Notes under the pieces: generated by a model | Database searches by the model: none | Told to the model about the DNA's origin: nothing | Seen by the model: the letters and a program-made list of their open reading frames with translations, nothing else | From: Rachicladosporium sp. CCFEE 5018 | Taxonomy: Eukaryota; Ascomycota; Dothideomycetes; Cladosporiales; Cladosporiaceae | Assembly (NCBI GenBank): GCA_002077045.2 | Contig: KZ111146.1 | Location: 714,293 to 778,292, forward strand | Direction of reading: 5' to 3' | Length of the DNA stretch: 64,000 nucleotides | Part shown: in pieces, positions 48,791 through 59,399 of the stretch | Layout of the letters: each line of letters begins with the position of its first letter | How positions within the stretch are numbered: position 1 is the stretch's first letter | Translations under genes and position numbers: made by a program

Positions 48791-51228
48791 ATGGCCGAAC
48801 ACGACGAGCACAGCGCTTTGCTCGGAGTGCACCATAACGGAAGGCGACACAGCAGATTCCAGCATGGCAATGAAGATGCGGACTCGTTTGTCCGCAGCCA
48901 CGTCACGAAGGAGGAGCAGAAGCTCTCAGAGACGGCCATTGGTGAACGACTTCCGTATAACGACTACACTACGATAGACTGGCTGCACGATCTAGTATGT
49001 ATCGACAATTTCTGGAGCGCAAATTCCACCCTCTTACCCAGATCTCCAGGTCAAAGACTCCTACCGCCTCCGCTTCATACACAGTCGCAAAGGTCTCCGT
49101 TTCAAGCTCATATCGCTCTTTGACGAAGCCTCCGGCTGGATCGCCGCTGCTCTCATCGGCACCCTGACAGCATGCGTGGCATTCGTAGTCGATGTGACCG
49201 AGGCGACGGTGTCAGACTGGAAGCTCGGCTATTGCACGCGTAATCCTTTCCTCAACAGAGATGCATGCTGCGAAGACAAGACTCCCTTCTTCGCCCGAGG
49301 TGGTGTCGAGACTGGCGTAGACTGCAAAGGCTTCCACGAGTGGTCTAATAGTTATGTGCCATCCTTCGCCATCTACGTCGGGCTGGCACTCGTGTTCGGC
49401 GTCATCAGCTCAACAGCGACGATGTTCACGAAGCGATCCCTGCCCTCGACCTCCCCAGGTACTGGCAAGGAGAACCAGTACGGCAGCCCTCCGGAGCCTG
49501 TTGCCAGTGGGAAAAGTATGTACATGGCCGCTGGAAGTGGCATCCCCGAGATCAAGACTATTCTGTCGGGCTTCGTGATCCCAAACTTCCTGGACTTCAA
49601 GGTACTGTTCGTGAAGGGCTTTGGTGCTGTGTTCGCGGTGGCCACTGGTATGTGTCTTGGCAAGGAAGGACCTTTCGTGCACATTTCGACCTGCGTTGGC
49701 TATCTGGTCGCGAAGCACTTCCCGAAGTACCGTGACAACGGAAGGAAGATGCGGGAGATCCTATCAGCAGCATGTGCAGCAGGCCTTAGCGTTGGTATGT
49801 GTACCCTCTGGCTAATCGTGACGATCGATCACTAACAAATGTCCAGCCTTCGGCGCACCCATCGGCGGTGTCCTCTTCAGCTACGAAGAAATCAGCACCT
49901 ACTTCCCCCGCAAAGTCCTCTGGCGCGCCTTCCTCTGCTCCCTCACAGCCGCCATGGTCCTCCGCGCCCTGAACCCCACCGGCACAGGCAAGCTCGTCCT
50001 CTTCGAAACCCACTACGGCACCTCCTACAACCCAGTCCACTACCTCGTTTTCGTCTTCCTAGGCGTCGTAGGCGGCATATTCGGCGGGCTGTTCTGCCGC
50101 CTCAACTTCCTCTGGTCGAAATGGTTCCGCTCCTTCACCTTGATCAAGCAGAACCCAGTCTTCGAAGTCTTTCTCGTCGTCCTCGCTACGACGCTTCTCC
50201 AGTATCCAAACCCCTTGATCCGCGAGCCAGGCGACGTAGTAATCAAGAACCTCCTCGTCGATTGCCGCGACGATGCCTCCCAAAGAACTTGGGTATGCCA
50301 ACAAGAGTCCACGAACAGCAGCACTTACCTCGGCTTCCTAGCCTACGGCACAGTCACAAAGCTAGTCCTCACAATCATAACCTTCGGCGTCAAAGTCCCC
50401 TCTGGCGTCATTATACCCGCTCTAGACGCCGGCGCCCTCTTCGGCCGCCTCGTTGGCCAGGCGATTCCGTCCATCTCCCCCGGTATCTTCGCCATGGTGG
50501 GCGCCGCGGCGTTCCTCGCAGGCGTCTCCCGGATGACGATCTCGCTCTGCGTCATCATGTTCGAACTGACAGGCGAATTGGAGTATATTTTACCCCACAT
50601 GATCGCTATTCTGGTAGCGAAGTGGGTTGCGGACGCGTTGGGGAAGGAGAGCGTGTATGACTTGGCGCAGAACATCCTGGGGCATCCGTTCCTGGACCCA
50701 GAGCACGCGATTGCTGCTGTGCAGCACCAAGACGCGAGAGTAGAGGAGCTGATCCCTCCGCAGCAGACGATGGATGAGATCACCGTTGTGGTGCCGAAAT
50801 CGAATTGCGTTAGCGTGGAGCTGCTGCGGAAGAAGCTCTCTCAGCTGCAGGCGAGAGGTCTTATGGACGCCGGGCTCGTACTCGTCCAAGCCACACCCAT
50901 TGGCAATATATGTCAAGGCTACTTGTCTGAGTCGGAGCTGGAATTTGGACTGAATGAGCTGGCTACTTCGTTTCCTGAGCGCACGGAAGTACGGCTTCTT
51001 GGTCAGGCACCTGATGAAGAGGAAGGGAAGCTGGATTTGAGTCCTTTCGTAGATCGGACGCCGATCACTGTATGTGCGTCGGCGCCGATGGAATATGCTG
51101 TCGAGATGTTCGGAAAGCTAGGATTGAGGTATCTAATGGTGACGGAGGAGGGCACGGGAGCGCTGGTCGGTGTCATCATCAAGAAGCGATTGGTGGGATA
51201 TCTGGAGGGGCTTGGGCATGCGGACTGA
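48791..51228 (+). CDS. CLC-family chloride/proton antiporter, copy B
   Basis: Counterpart of 26999-29436 with exons 48791-48994, 49050-49794 and 49847-51228 (776 residues). GSGIPEIK, GKEGPFVH, the FSYEE proton glutamate and GVIIP are unchanged, as are the CBS domains apart from a cluster (NCVSVELLRKKLS here, NCISVDLLRKALS in copy A). From about 49847 to 50230 nearly every third codon differs silently from copy A, then the two copies become almost identical for about 550 bp. Both copies appear functional. Confidence 0.92.
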
Positions 51229-51352
51229 ACGGCACCAGCAGGAGAGCTTCAAGATCATACGTATCATCACCAGATGACAGGGATCGAGCAGCTTTCGCAG
51301 CATTCTGCTTTCTCGCATTGTAGCGGTACATACGCGATCGAGTACCACATTC

Positions 51353-54334
51353 TCACACCAACCCCAACTTCATCTTCCTCTTCCCCGTACTCCCCTCCAC
51401 CTCGTCCTCGATCTTCACCCTGACCTTCTCAAACAACTCCACACTCCTCATCCCCTTGCCAGCCTCCCTCTCAAACCGAAGCCTATACTCCGCCTGATCG
51501 AAGTCGGCCGCTGCGTCTTCAGCACTCGCAGCCCCAACTAAATCCTTCACCCTTATCAAGCCCTCAATCCCAAACCGCGGCACAAAAACCACGAACCCAT
51601 TGCTAAACACCTTCATGACAAACGCATCCTCCTCCAACACCCTCCCTTTGAGTGCCTGCCCAACATAGAACTCCACGCTGGCCCGCCCCGCCATCTGCGC
51701 ATTCCGATGCCGCGCATTGATATTCTTACACACGCCTTCCAGCTTACTCTGAGACTGCAAACTAGCGTCAATAACCTCATACTCAATAGCCGCAGCAAGC
51801 TGGCGATGCACTTCCAGATCCGCGTACCGCCGGATAGGACTCGTGAAGTGCGTGTAAATCTCTGACGCGAGACCGTAGTGTCTGAACTCCGGGTAGGACT
51901 GAGTGCCAGCGCAGAAATACTCAGCGGACATCATGCAGCGCGTCGCTAGGATGCGGACTAGAGTGTTGAAGAAAGGGTTCGAAGGGTCGACGCAAGTGTC
52001 TAGACTGTCGGCGAGGGCTTTGGAGGTATCTGTGCGGAGCTCCAAGTCCTTCTTGACTTTGAGCTGATTGGCGAGTTCTTCGAAATTTGTTTTTGGCGGG
52101 GCGCCGTGACGGCGGAGGAGCGCGGTTTGAGGGAACGCGGAGTGGATTTTGGAGGCGACGGATATGTTGGCGAGGAGCATGAATTCTTCTACCAGCTGGT
52201 TCGTGTCTAGCAATTGCTTGGTTTTGACGTCTATCGGGTCTGAAGTCTCGCTTTCGGCTTCAACGCGGACTTCAGGGGAGGCAAGGTTGAGGGCTCCAGC
52301 GGCCATGCGGTTGGCGCGGAGTTTCTTGGAGAGCATCATGAGGTGGCGCATGCCTTGTGTAAGCTTGTCTTTCTGAGACTTGTCATCTATGCGGAGTTGG
52401 GCAGCTTCGTAGCTGAAGGCTTCACGACTGCGGATCACGCTTTTGGTGTAGCGGGAGCTGAGGATGTTGGCTTCTTGGTCGACTTCCCAGATTACGCTGA
52501 AGGCGAAGCGTTCGACGTATGGCTTGAGGGAGCAGAGATCGGTACCGAGGAGCATGGGAAGCATGTCGATGCGCTTGTCGACGAGGTAGACGGTTGTACC
52601 TCGTAGTGAAGCTTCCTTGTCCATTGCGTTGTTAGGACGTACGAAGTTCGAGACATCTGCGATGTGCACGCCCACTTCGAAGTTGCCGTTGGGTAGTTTT
52701 GTAGCATGCAGTGCATCGTCAATGTCTACACACCCAACCGGATCAATGGAGCAAATGATCAGATCCCTCAAGTCTTGTCGATCACGCCAGCCTGGGTCAT
52801 CTATCGAAGTGGGTACTTTCCAGTCATGCCCTTCAGCAGGAAGGCAGTCCAACACAGTCTTTGGAAATGGCCGATACTGCACATCCCACTCCAGCAGCAA
52901 AGCTTCGGTCTCAGCACCCTTTGTCTCCAGTTCACCAAGACTACGAATGAAGTGACCGACAGGGTACCGAGACTCGCGATCCCAGGAGTCGATCGCAACG
53001 AGAACACGCTTCCCTAGTAGCTCTGCCGCTTGCCGAGTTCGCACACGCACCTTTGGTATGCGCTTGTCCATTGGTATGAGGAACACCGTCTGCTGCGAAC
53101 GACCAGACTTTGACTCTGACCGCACAGAACCGCTGTCGATGTGACCGACATACTGCCGCCAATTGCGCTTTACAATGCCGACGATCTTGGCCGTTGGACG
53201 TGGCTGGTTCTCCAGCCCTGCAGCATGAGTCTTCTTGACCTCTTCCTGCAATGCTCGGCGTTCTTGCTGCGTCACAATGCCTTCACTTGCTTCCTCTTCG
53301 TCACCCGCGTCCTCGTTCTTGTTGAGCTCGCTCTCCTCGACAACCTTCGACGAAGGCGCTTTCCACTCTGACTTGGGCAAGATCTCGACAACTACCACAT
53401 CGCCAGAGACTGCTCGATTACTGTACTCACGACCTTGTATGACAAGTGCGCGGTCGAAAGCAGGGACATGCACACTTCCTTCAAGGTAGTTGTAGGGTGA
53501 TACATTGAAGATCCCTTGATGCATAGTCCCGGCCTTCACGCCCGTCATCATCGCACTGATGGAAAGATAGTCCGGGTACAGCAGCTCAGCTTTGCCCGTC
53601 TTCAAGCCACGCTGCTCGGATATCATATCTAGGAGACGATCCGCATCAGGTAGCTGTGAGGTATAGTCACGCAAAGGCAGCCCCACGACATTCTCGAGCT
53701 TGGCTTTCCGCAAGTTGTCGCGATCGTCAGACAACATGACAATGGCTGGCAGTCGAAGACTCTTCCTCGCCTTGACAGCCTGCTGCAAATGCTCGGTGTA
53801 CCACGAGCATGCTTTCCTCACAGCGCGGTCATTGCGGTCATTGATCGATTCTCCCGCCTCGCGCTGCACGTACGTCTCAAGTCTGAATTCATTGAAGAAG
53901 ACATAGAAGCGCTTGTCCTCATTCTTGGTCAGCGCGATCAAACGATGATAGAGTGGCAAGCTTCGGTTCTTGACCTCTTCAAGCACAGTCTGTAGCACGA
54001 TCACGTCGGTGAAAGCGCCGCCATCTGACTCAAACAGATCCATTCCACTGAGGAAGGCATTTGTGTCGGGCACAAGGTAACGACCCGATGTGAGCTGCTT
54101 GGTAGCAGGTGGCGTGGCGCTGAGAACGAAGGGCTCTGGCTTCTTGCCATAGCCAACATCCTGTTGATCCAAGCATGATGTACAGAGCTGACTTGAGCAT
54201 GGGATGTCTTGACGAAGGTAGACTTCTCGGACGATCTTCTGTACTTTTCCAGATTTGAGTGTTCGAACGTAAGTTTTGCTGCTCAATGTTGTCGTTGGAG
54301 CAGTCGCGGCATGCGAGCGCTTAAGTGAGGTCAT
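51353..54334 (-). CDS. DIS3: Exosome catalytic subunit DIS3/RRP44 (complete)
   Basis: Catalytic subunit of the nuclear and cytoplasmic RNA exosome, a processive 3'-5' exonuclease plus endonuclease. A single exon of 993 codons has its ATG at 54334. The order is: CR3-like Cys motif (CSSQLCTSC, about 46-54), PIN endonuclease domain with LVPDTNAFLSG (Asp at about 90) and DRNDRAVRKA, two cold-shock domains (about 250-480), RNB domain with CSIDPVGCVDIDDALHA (metal-binding Asp at about 531, 537, 539 and 540), and a C-terminal S1 domain. Length matches yeast Rrp44 (1001). The portion up to 52813 is duplicated at 29561-31021, and the rest is unique. It is divergent from VMA13 with 280 bp between starts. 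Confidence 0.96.
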   Translation of the reverse strand: MTSLKRSHAATAPTTTLSSKTYVRTLKSGKVQKIVREVYLRQDIPCSSQLCTSCLDQQDVGYGKKPEPFVLSATPPATKQLTSGRYLVPDTNAFLSGMDLFESDGGAFTDVIVLQTVLEEVKNRSLPLYHRLIALTKNEDKRFYVFFNEFRLETYVQREAGESINDRNDRAVRKACSWYTEHLQQAVKARKSLRLPAIVMLSDDRDNLRKAKLENVVGLPLRDYTSQLPDADRLLDMISEQRGLKTGKAELLYPDYLSISAMMTGVKAGTMHQGIFNVSPYNYLEGSVHVPAFDRALVIQGREYSNRAVSGDVVVVEILPKSEWKAPSSKVVEESELNKNEDAGDEEEASEGIVTQQERRALQEEVKKTHAAGLENQPRPTAKIVGIVKRNWRQYVGHIDSGSVRSESKSGRSQQTVFLIPMDKRIPKVRVRTRQAAELLGKRVLVAIDSWDRESRYPVGHFIRSLGELETKGAETEALLLEWDVQYRPFPKTVLDCLPAEGHDWKVPTSIDDPGWRDRQDLRDLIICSIDPVGCVDIDDALHATKLPNGNFEVGVHIADVSNFVRPNNAMDKEASLRGTTVYLVDKRIDMLPMLLGTDLCSLKPYVERFAFSVIWEVDQEANILSSRYTKSVIRSREAFSYEAAQLRIDDKSQKDKLTQGMRHLMMLSKKLRANRMAAGALNLASPEVRVEAESETSDPIDVKTKQLLDTNQLVEEFMLLANISVASKIHSAFPQTALLRRHGAPPKTNFEELANQLKVKKDLELRTDTSKALADSLDTCVDPSNPFFNTLVRILATRCMMSAEYFCAGTQSYPEFRHYGLASEIYTHFTSPIRRYADLEVHRQLAAAIEYEVIDASLQSQSKLEGVCKNINARHRNAQMAGRASVEFYVGQALKGRVLEEDAFVMKVFSNGFVVFVPRFGIEGLIRVKDLVGAASAEDAAADFDQAEYRLRFEREAGKGMRSVELFEKVRVKIEDEVEGSTGKRKMKLGLV

Positions 54335-54614
54335 GATGTCGATGATAGATTTGACATGCCCTGGAGATAGTTGGTGCCCCGTCGATCAACTTGTAGCTGG
54401 TACCTGTAGATACGAGGTTGCTCAACTTGTCGATGTCGAAGTTTGAAATTTGCGCCACAAGTCAAGTTTCTGCGCCACAGCGTCAGTCGAGGAGCTCTCG
54501 ATCTGCCTGCCGACTGGAGCTATGTCACATCGAGGCCATTGACACTGTCGACTGCTACTTCATCTGACTGAACGACTCGCAGTGGATTATCTGTAGTCAC
54601 TGTCATCCCGCAGC

Positions 54615-56115
54615 ATGTCTCTCGACCCGCCAGCATACATCCTCTCGCTACAGAACAACATCAGAGCGCGGCCTATAAGCTGGGATGGCGCAGTGAGAGC
54701 AAAAACAATCACAGAAGACGATCTGAAGAAGATCAAGGCGATAGACAAGGTGCGGAAGGAGCAACGGAAGCAAGTGATTGAGGGCGATGTCGACACATAC
54801 ACGCAATTGCTACTTGGAGGCGGGGACGTGAAGAGCATATTCGAGAGCGCTGCAAAGCGACCAGATATCTTGCAGTACATGCTGGTGCTGGCGGGAGATC
54901 TTGTAGATGGCATGTTGAGAATGGCCTCCGTTGACCAGAACCCATGCTGACTTGCCACAAGATATACCGCCTCTCACAAAGTCACTGATCAGCCATCCCG
55001 AGCCGTTCAAGCACCTGCTGCCCCTTCTCAAACAGTCGCCTAATCCCGAAGACCCAATACCACTTCTTGCATCTGCGCTTCTATCCACTCTTCTTGGAAA
55101 TGCCATCCAAGCTAGCTCGAAGTCGACACCCCAGATCGATGATGCTCTGCCCAAGATATATGCCTACATTGCCCAGCTGAGCAAGCAATCGGACACAAAC
55201 CTCCAGGACATCGCTTGCCAAGAATACTCGGTGCTGTTGAGGACAACAAAGTCACGATCGCTCTTCTGGAAACAGCGCAAGGAGACCTTGGACCCGTTGA
55301 TTGACGTTCTACGGACCGCCGTTGGGGGACGGGACACAGACAGCACACTCGCGAACGGTAGTGGCGGTGCCTCGAGTATCCGCAGCACGGAGAGTAACTT
55401 CAAGATTGGCGGAAGCGTGAGCTTGCAATTGCTTTACCACATCCTGCTCGTCATCTGGCAACTTAGCTTCGAGGGCAAATTGGTGGGTAGGGGTCTGGAC
55501 GAAGACCATGACATAGTGCCATTGTACACAACGTTGGTCCGGCTCTCACCTAAGGAGAAGACGACTCGACTACTCCTTGGGACTTTGCAAAACCTTCTGT
55601 CAACCAACCAAAAGACACTGCTGCCGGCCGCCACGGCTGCACGCCTGCCATCCATCCTGCAAAACCTCAAGACCCGCCATCTCACCGACCAAGACTTACA
55701 AGAAGATCTCGAGAAGCTGACGGCCCTACTCGACGAATACACATCGTCCCGCACCACTCTGGAGACCTACACAGCCGAGCTCGACTCTGGACATCTACGC
55801 TGGTCGCCTCCTCACAAGAACACCGAGTTCTGGGACGCCAATGCCTCCGAGATCATCTCAATGGAGAATGGTGCCTACCTCAATAAGCTGGCCGCGATAC
55901 TAAGCAAGGACTGGGCAAGTGACAAGCAAGTTTTGGCCATCGGCTGCAACGATGTTGCGAACTTGGTCAAGCAGTGTCCAGAGAAACGGAGCCAGCTGGA
56001 ACGCGCCGGGCTGAAAGCGCGCGTTATGACGCTGATGCAGGATGAGAATGAGAGTGTGCGGTGGGAGAGTTTGAGGGCTGTGGGTGAATGGCTGCGGTAT
56101 ACTTTCGACTCTTAG
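54615..56115 (+). CDS. VMA13: V-type ATPase subunit H (Vma13)
   Basis: Regulatory subunit of the V1 sector that activates the assembled vacuolar proton pump and silences free V1. Exon 1 is 54615-54909 (MSLDPPAYILSLQNNIRARP, a strongly conserved family start). Exon 2 is 54962-56115. Together they give 482 residues, compared with 478 in yeast. The join needed by homology (LAGDLVD to DIPPLTKSL) uses a GC donor (GCATGT at 54910) and an AAG acceptor at 54961, with a CTGAC branch-like site. No GT donor restores the frame. Later segments are armadillo-like helices with LQEYSVLLR-like and FWDANASEI motifs typical of the family. Confidence in the gene is high and in the GC-AG intron moderate. Confidence 0.9.
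54910..54961 (+). other. Candidate GC-AG intron in VMA13
   Basis: A 52-nt intron inferred because only G|GCATGT...CACAAG|AT keeps the reading frame and rebuilds the conserved LVDDIPPL junction. A CTGAC branch-like motif lies about 10 bases before the acceptor. Confidence 0.65.
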
Positions 56116-56994
56116 GCTGTGGAAGTACTTGCTGCAACGTTGCTGTACAGAGGCTTGCTGCATCATTGTTGCAATGTGTTCGAGAGCCATGTGGTTGGTA
56201 CGGTAGCCGGCTAAGTGTGGATAGCGGGTAATTGTATCTAGATCGCTTGTGCAGGGGGATCGTGCGAGTGATGAGTGCGGCGTACATGTATCTATGTCTC
56301 TGTCTCACACCGGAACAATTGGAACTGCCTGAGGCAGGAGCGGCCTGTGCCGGAGTGGGCTCCGTCCAAGTGATCGTCGCACCTACACGACGTCTGGACC
56401 TCGACATCGCTTACGACGCTCTAGGAGTCTTTATACTCTCAAGGAATATCTTTACATCGATAATTGCATGTACGTTTCCACATTTTCCAACGTCCTTACC
56501 CAACAACATCATCCTCCGCCAAGCCCAATACTTCATCCGAACTCAACCGGACCACGCAACCGCCATCGCCGCACTGGCGCCTCAGCGGCCTCCAAAGTAC
56601 CAACAGTCTAACCATGGCACGAATACGAGACAACTGTACCTGGTACCGACTAGGTCCTTCGAACGTCAATGCGCGATAAAAGGTATCGGCGCACAGTGCG
56701 CGCTGCATGGTTTTTGCTATATCCTACGGCTCCACGGCCCGGCTTCCTGGAGTAGCCCATGAGCGTTACCTCCAGTGGCTGCTCCCGCCGCGCCTCCGGA
56801 CAGATCGCGCGAGCCTGAACTGACTTCACAAGTCTCACGCAGTGTGCGCCGCCGCCGCCGCGTGTGGGGACGGATAGGAAACGCTTCGTCACAGAGATAT
56901 GCGTATAGGGTTCTCGGCTGCAGCCGGTAGGTTCGATCTTACTTTCTGTTGACCGTTTTCTCGTGATGCCTTGATTTCCTCCAGTCTATAGCGG
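56116..56994. other. Intergenic, no confident gene
   Basis: 879 bp between VMA13 and a Zn2Cys6 gene. A 176-codon plus-strand frame (56232-56762) starts with TTG, has an odd Cys/Ala composition and shows no domain. It is not called. A GCC/CGC-rich run lies near 56846-56862. A plausible 5'-UTR intron with a CTCCAG acceptor ends at about 56984, just before the next start codon. Confidence 0.4.
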
Positions 56995-59048
56995 ATGAAG
57001 TTTGGCTGGATGCTTACGATGGAGGAGGGGCAAGGATCACTCCAGGATGCGACGGTCAGGGAGACGAGTGCGGTCGAGGCGACGCCCGAGACTGCGAAGA
57101 GGAAACGCCAGCCCAGGAACTCGGCTTGTCAGTCATGCTCCGGACTGAAGATGAAGTGCTGTCCTAGCACTGTACCAGGCTGCTGCGAAAGGTGGGTAAA
57201 TGTCGTTTGTTCCGGTTCCTGTTAGTGGGCATTGAGTACCAAGGACTCTAGACCGGGACGACTTGAAACAGAGGCGTTGCAGGGTCTGATGTCAGCATTG
57301 CTTCATCACACGAGTCGATAGCACGTCGAACCACTCTGTGCGATGCGTACGGTTCTACTGCAGACGTCGCAGTTGTCCGTTGTCGACAGGATTATTGACC
57401 TTGTCACAGGTGCAACCGCATGAACAAGCAATGCGTCCCAGCCATCCCTAAGCCTCGTAAACGGCGATCTACCAATGGCTTCTCCGACGAGCACACTCAT
57501 GGTGTGCGCATCACCGACCTTCTCGACGACAGCGTCTCGCCAGACAGAGGTTCGAGGACGATCCCAACATGGACATCATCGAATTATCAGAACGAGACTG
57601 CTCGCAAGTACTCCAGCCCGATGCAGCCGGCTTACAGTCCCAAACGTCAATGCGAAACTTCCGCTGAGACTGCGGCCTTGAATATCCATGATCGGCATGA
57701 GCGCAATGTGCTTCAGCACCTGGACGTTGAGTACATCAGAAGCAGCATAGATCGCTTTCGGACCTACCTTGACGCTTTCCCAGTCATCGATCTCAGACTC
57801 TTGGAAGATCCATCACGGTTGACGCTCACTCGCCCGTTGACTGCGCTCAGCATCTGCTGCGTGACAGCTACTGCAGTAGATCCGATGCGCGAGCGATTGG
57901 ACGCTACGTTTCGACAGTCACTCGCGGACGCTGCGATTGTCGATGGTTATAAAAGCACAGACTTGACCGTCGGCCTGCTGATCTACCTCAGCTACGTCCG
58001 ACATGCTGCAGGGCGGTCGGACACGACGATAATGCTTTGGCATCTGCTCGCCGGTATGGTACGCGATGCCGGAAGGCCGCTACCGGGCGTCAAGGCTGTC
58101 GCTACGGACTTTGAGATGCAGCACGCCGCACTAAGTGCATACATCGCGGCGTTCCATGTCTCGAGGCTTGGGTACAACAGAGCAAGTCCCATACCCTGGA
58201 CGAGTGAACTACAAATATGCGCGGACGTTGTTTGCGACACTTCGCTAGGCGCTACTGCTCAGATTCTGACGAATTTACTTTCGATCACTAGGGTGCTTGA
58301 CGACTTATACACCAGCTTGGAAGGATCGAAGAGCATTTTGAAATCTCCTGCTTTTGCACTGGCGAGCTCACTACACGCAGAGTCAAGTCTTCGACAGTTA
58401 CGATTGTGTAAAGCTCGACTGGCCTCAGACTACGAGGCCTCTGCATATACCGCTGCCAGCATCGTCCTCCAGTCTGCCATACTCGGCGCTTCAGAGGCCC
58501 CGGATCTTTCAGCGCCACAAAATCTTGCTGCCTCGATCAAGACCTACATCGAGGACCTCGTTACTTCTTCGCATTCCGCCTTTCAGTCTGCATCCCAAAT
58601 GCAGTGTGCTGAACTCCTGTCGGTCCTCGCCGTCCTCCCACGCTTGTATCGCAGTCCAGCACATCACTCCCATGCGCACGAGCTGGATGCGGTGCGAAGC
58701 ATGTTGAGACCTGTAGAGCTGCTCGATCGGCTCGTGCGACGCCTTGACGTTGAGTATGCGACCGACAACAAGTACAGCGGGGCTCCGGGCGGATCAGAAA
58801 AGCTGATGAGACACGCCATCCAAGCTGTCGGGCACGCGGTGAAGCGCCACGATGAACAAGCTGCTTCACACGCGAACGGGACGTTCCGAGCTGTGAACCG
58901 CGGTGAGAATATGGGCGCAGCAAGAGATGATAGTCATGAGGCTCGGTCTGTGGGGGTCAGGGCACTACGAGGCGAGATAGATGAGTGTGATGGCGGAGTG
59001 CTTGAGTACGCATACTGGGACGCACTAGCAGACAGTGACGGGTCATGA
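56995..59048 (+). CDS. Zn2Cys6 binuclear-cluster transcription factor
   Basis: Fungal-specific regulator. Exon 1 (56995-57191) and exon 2 (57410-59048) give 611 residues, and the phases agree. The 218-nt intron interrupts the zinc cluster, with GTGGGT donor and CACAG acceptor. The cluster reads CQSCSGLKMKC then CCERCNRMNKQC, at about residues 44-72, followed by the basic KPRKRR. It has an extra Cys after the third ligand. The middle region (about 190-450) is helical and resembles the fungal TF middle-homology region only loosely. The C-terminus is acidic. A start at the internal ATG of MEEGQG (57019) is possible. Targets are unknown and no adjacent pathway cluster points to one. It is convergent with the next regulator. 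Confidence 0.82.
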
Positions 59049-59399
59049 TGATGATGGAATTTTGACATAGACATGCTGTACACCGTCACGCGAATGATAA
59101 AAGTGGGTCACTCAAGAAGTCCACGTGAGTGGCACTGCTAGAGTATACTACGCTACAACAATGATTCGCTTCCCGTGCTGCCTAAGAGAACTCTCAAAGG
59201 AGACAAGACTCTCCGACAACGTACATTCGCCTCCGCTCTCGTCGCGTTGTCTATATTAGCGTATTCTATCCTGACGGATCGCTGAGCGGGCCCCCTTATT
59301 TACCACTCGTGTGACTGCGTATGCTGAGACTCTCCACTACAATGCACAAAGCAATCCCATCGCTCATGCTGCCGTTACGAGCCGTGTGCGCGTACCCTT
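59049..59399. other. Convergent 3' spacer between two regulators
   Basis: 351 bp between the stops of two transcription-factor genes. The composition is ordinary and no gene is seen. Confidence 0.5.

Larger units (their letters stand above)
31122..52813 (+). repeat. Copy B of the 21.7-kb duplicated block
   Basis: Direct repeat of 9321-31021, beginning at the first base after the N gap and becoming unique sequence inside DIS3 after 52813. Gene order, orientation, exon structure and most intergenic sequence are the same. Differences are mainly synonymous substitutions and small indels. Copy B is continuous with the unique sequence to its right. Confidence 0.97.

Noticed and set aside
9321..52813. 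Block as a transposon or a mobile segmental unit
   Set aside because: No terminal inverted repeats, target-site duplications, transposase or reverse transcriptase. The edges coincide with the assembly gap instead.
56232..56762. 176-codon open frame between VMA13 and the Zn2Cys6 gene
   Set aside because: TTG start, no domain, unusual composition, and no splice logic linking it to neighbours.
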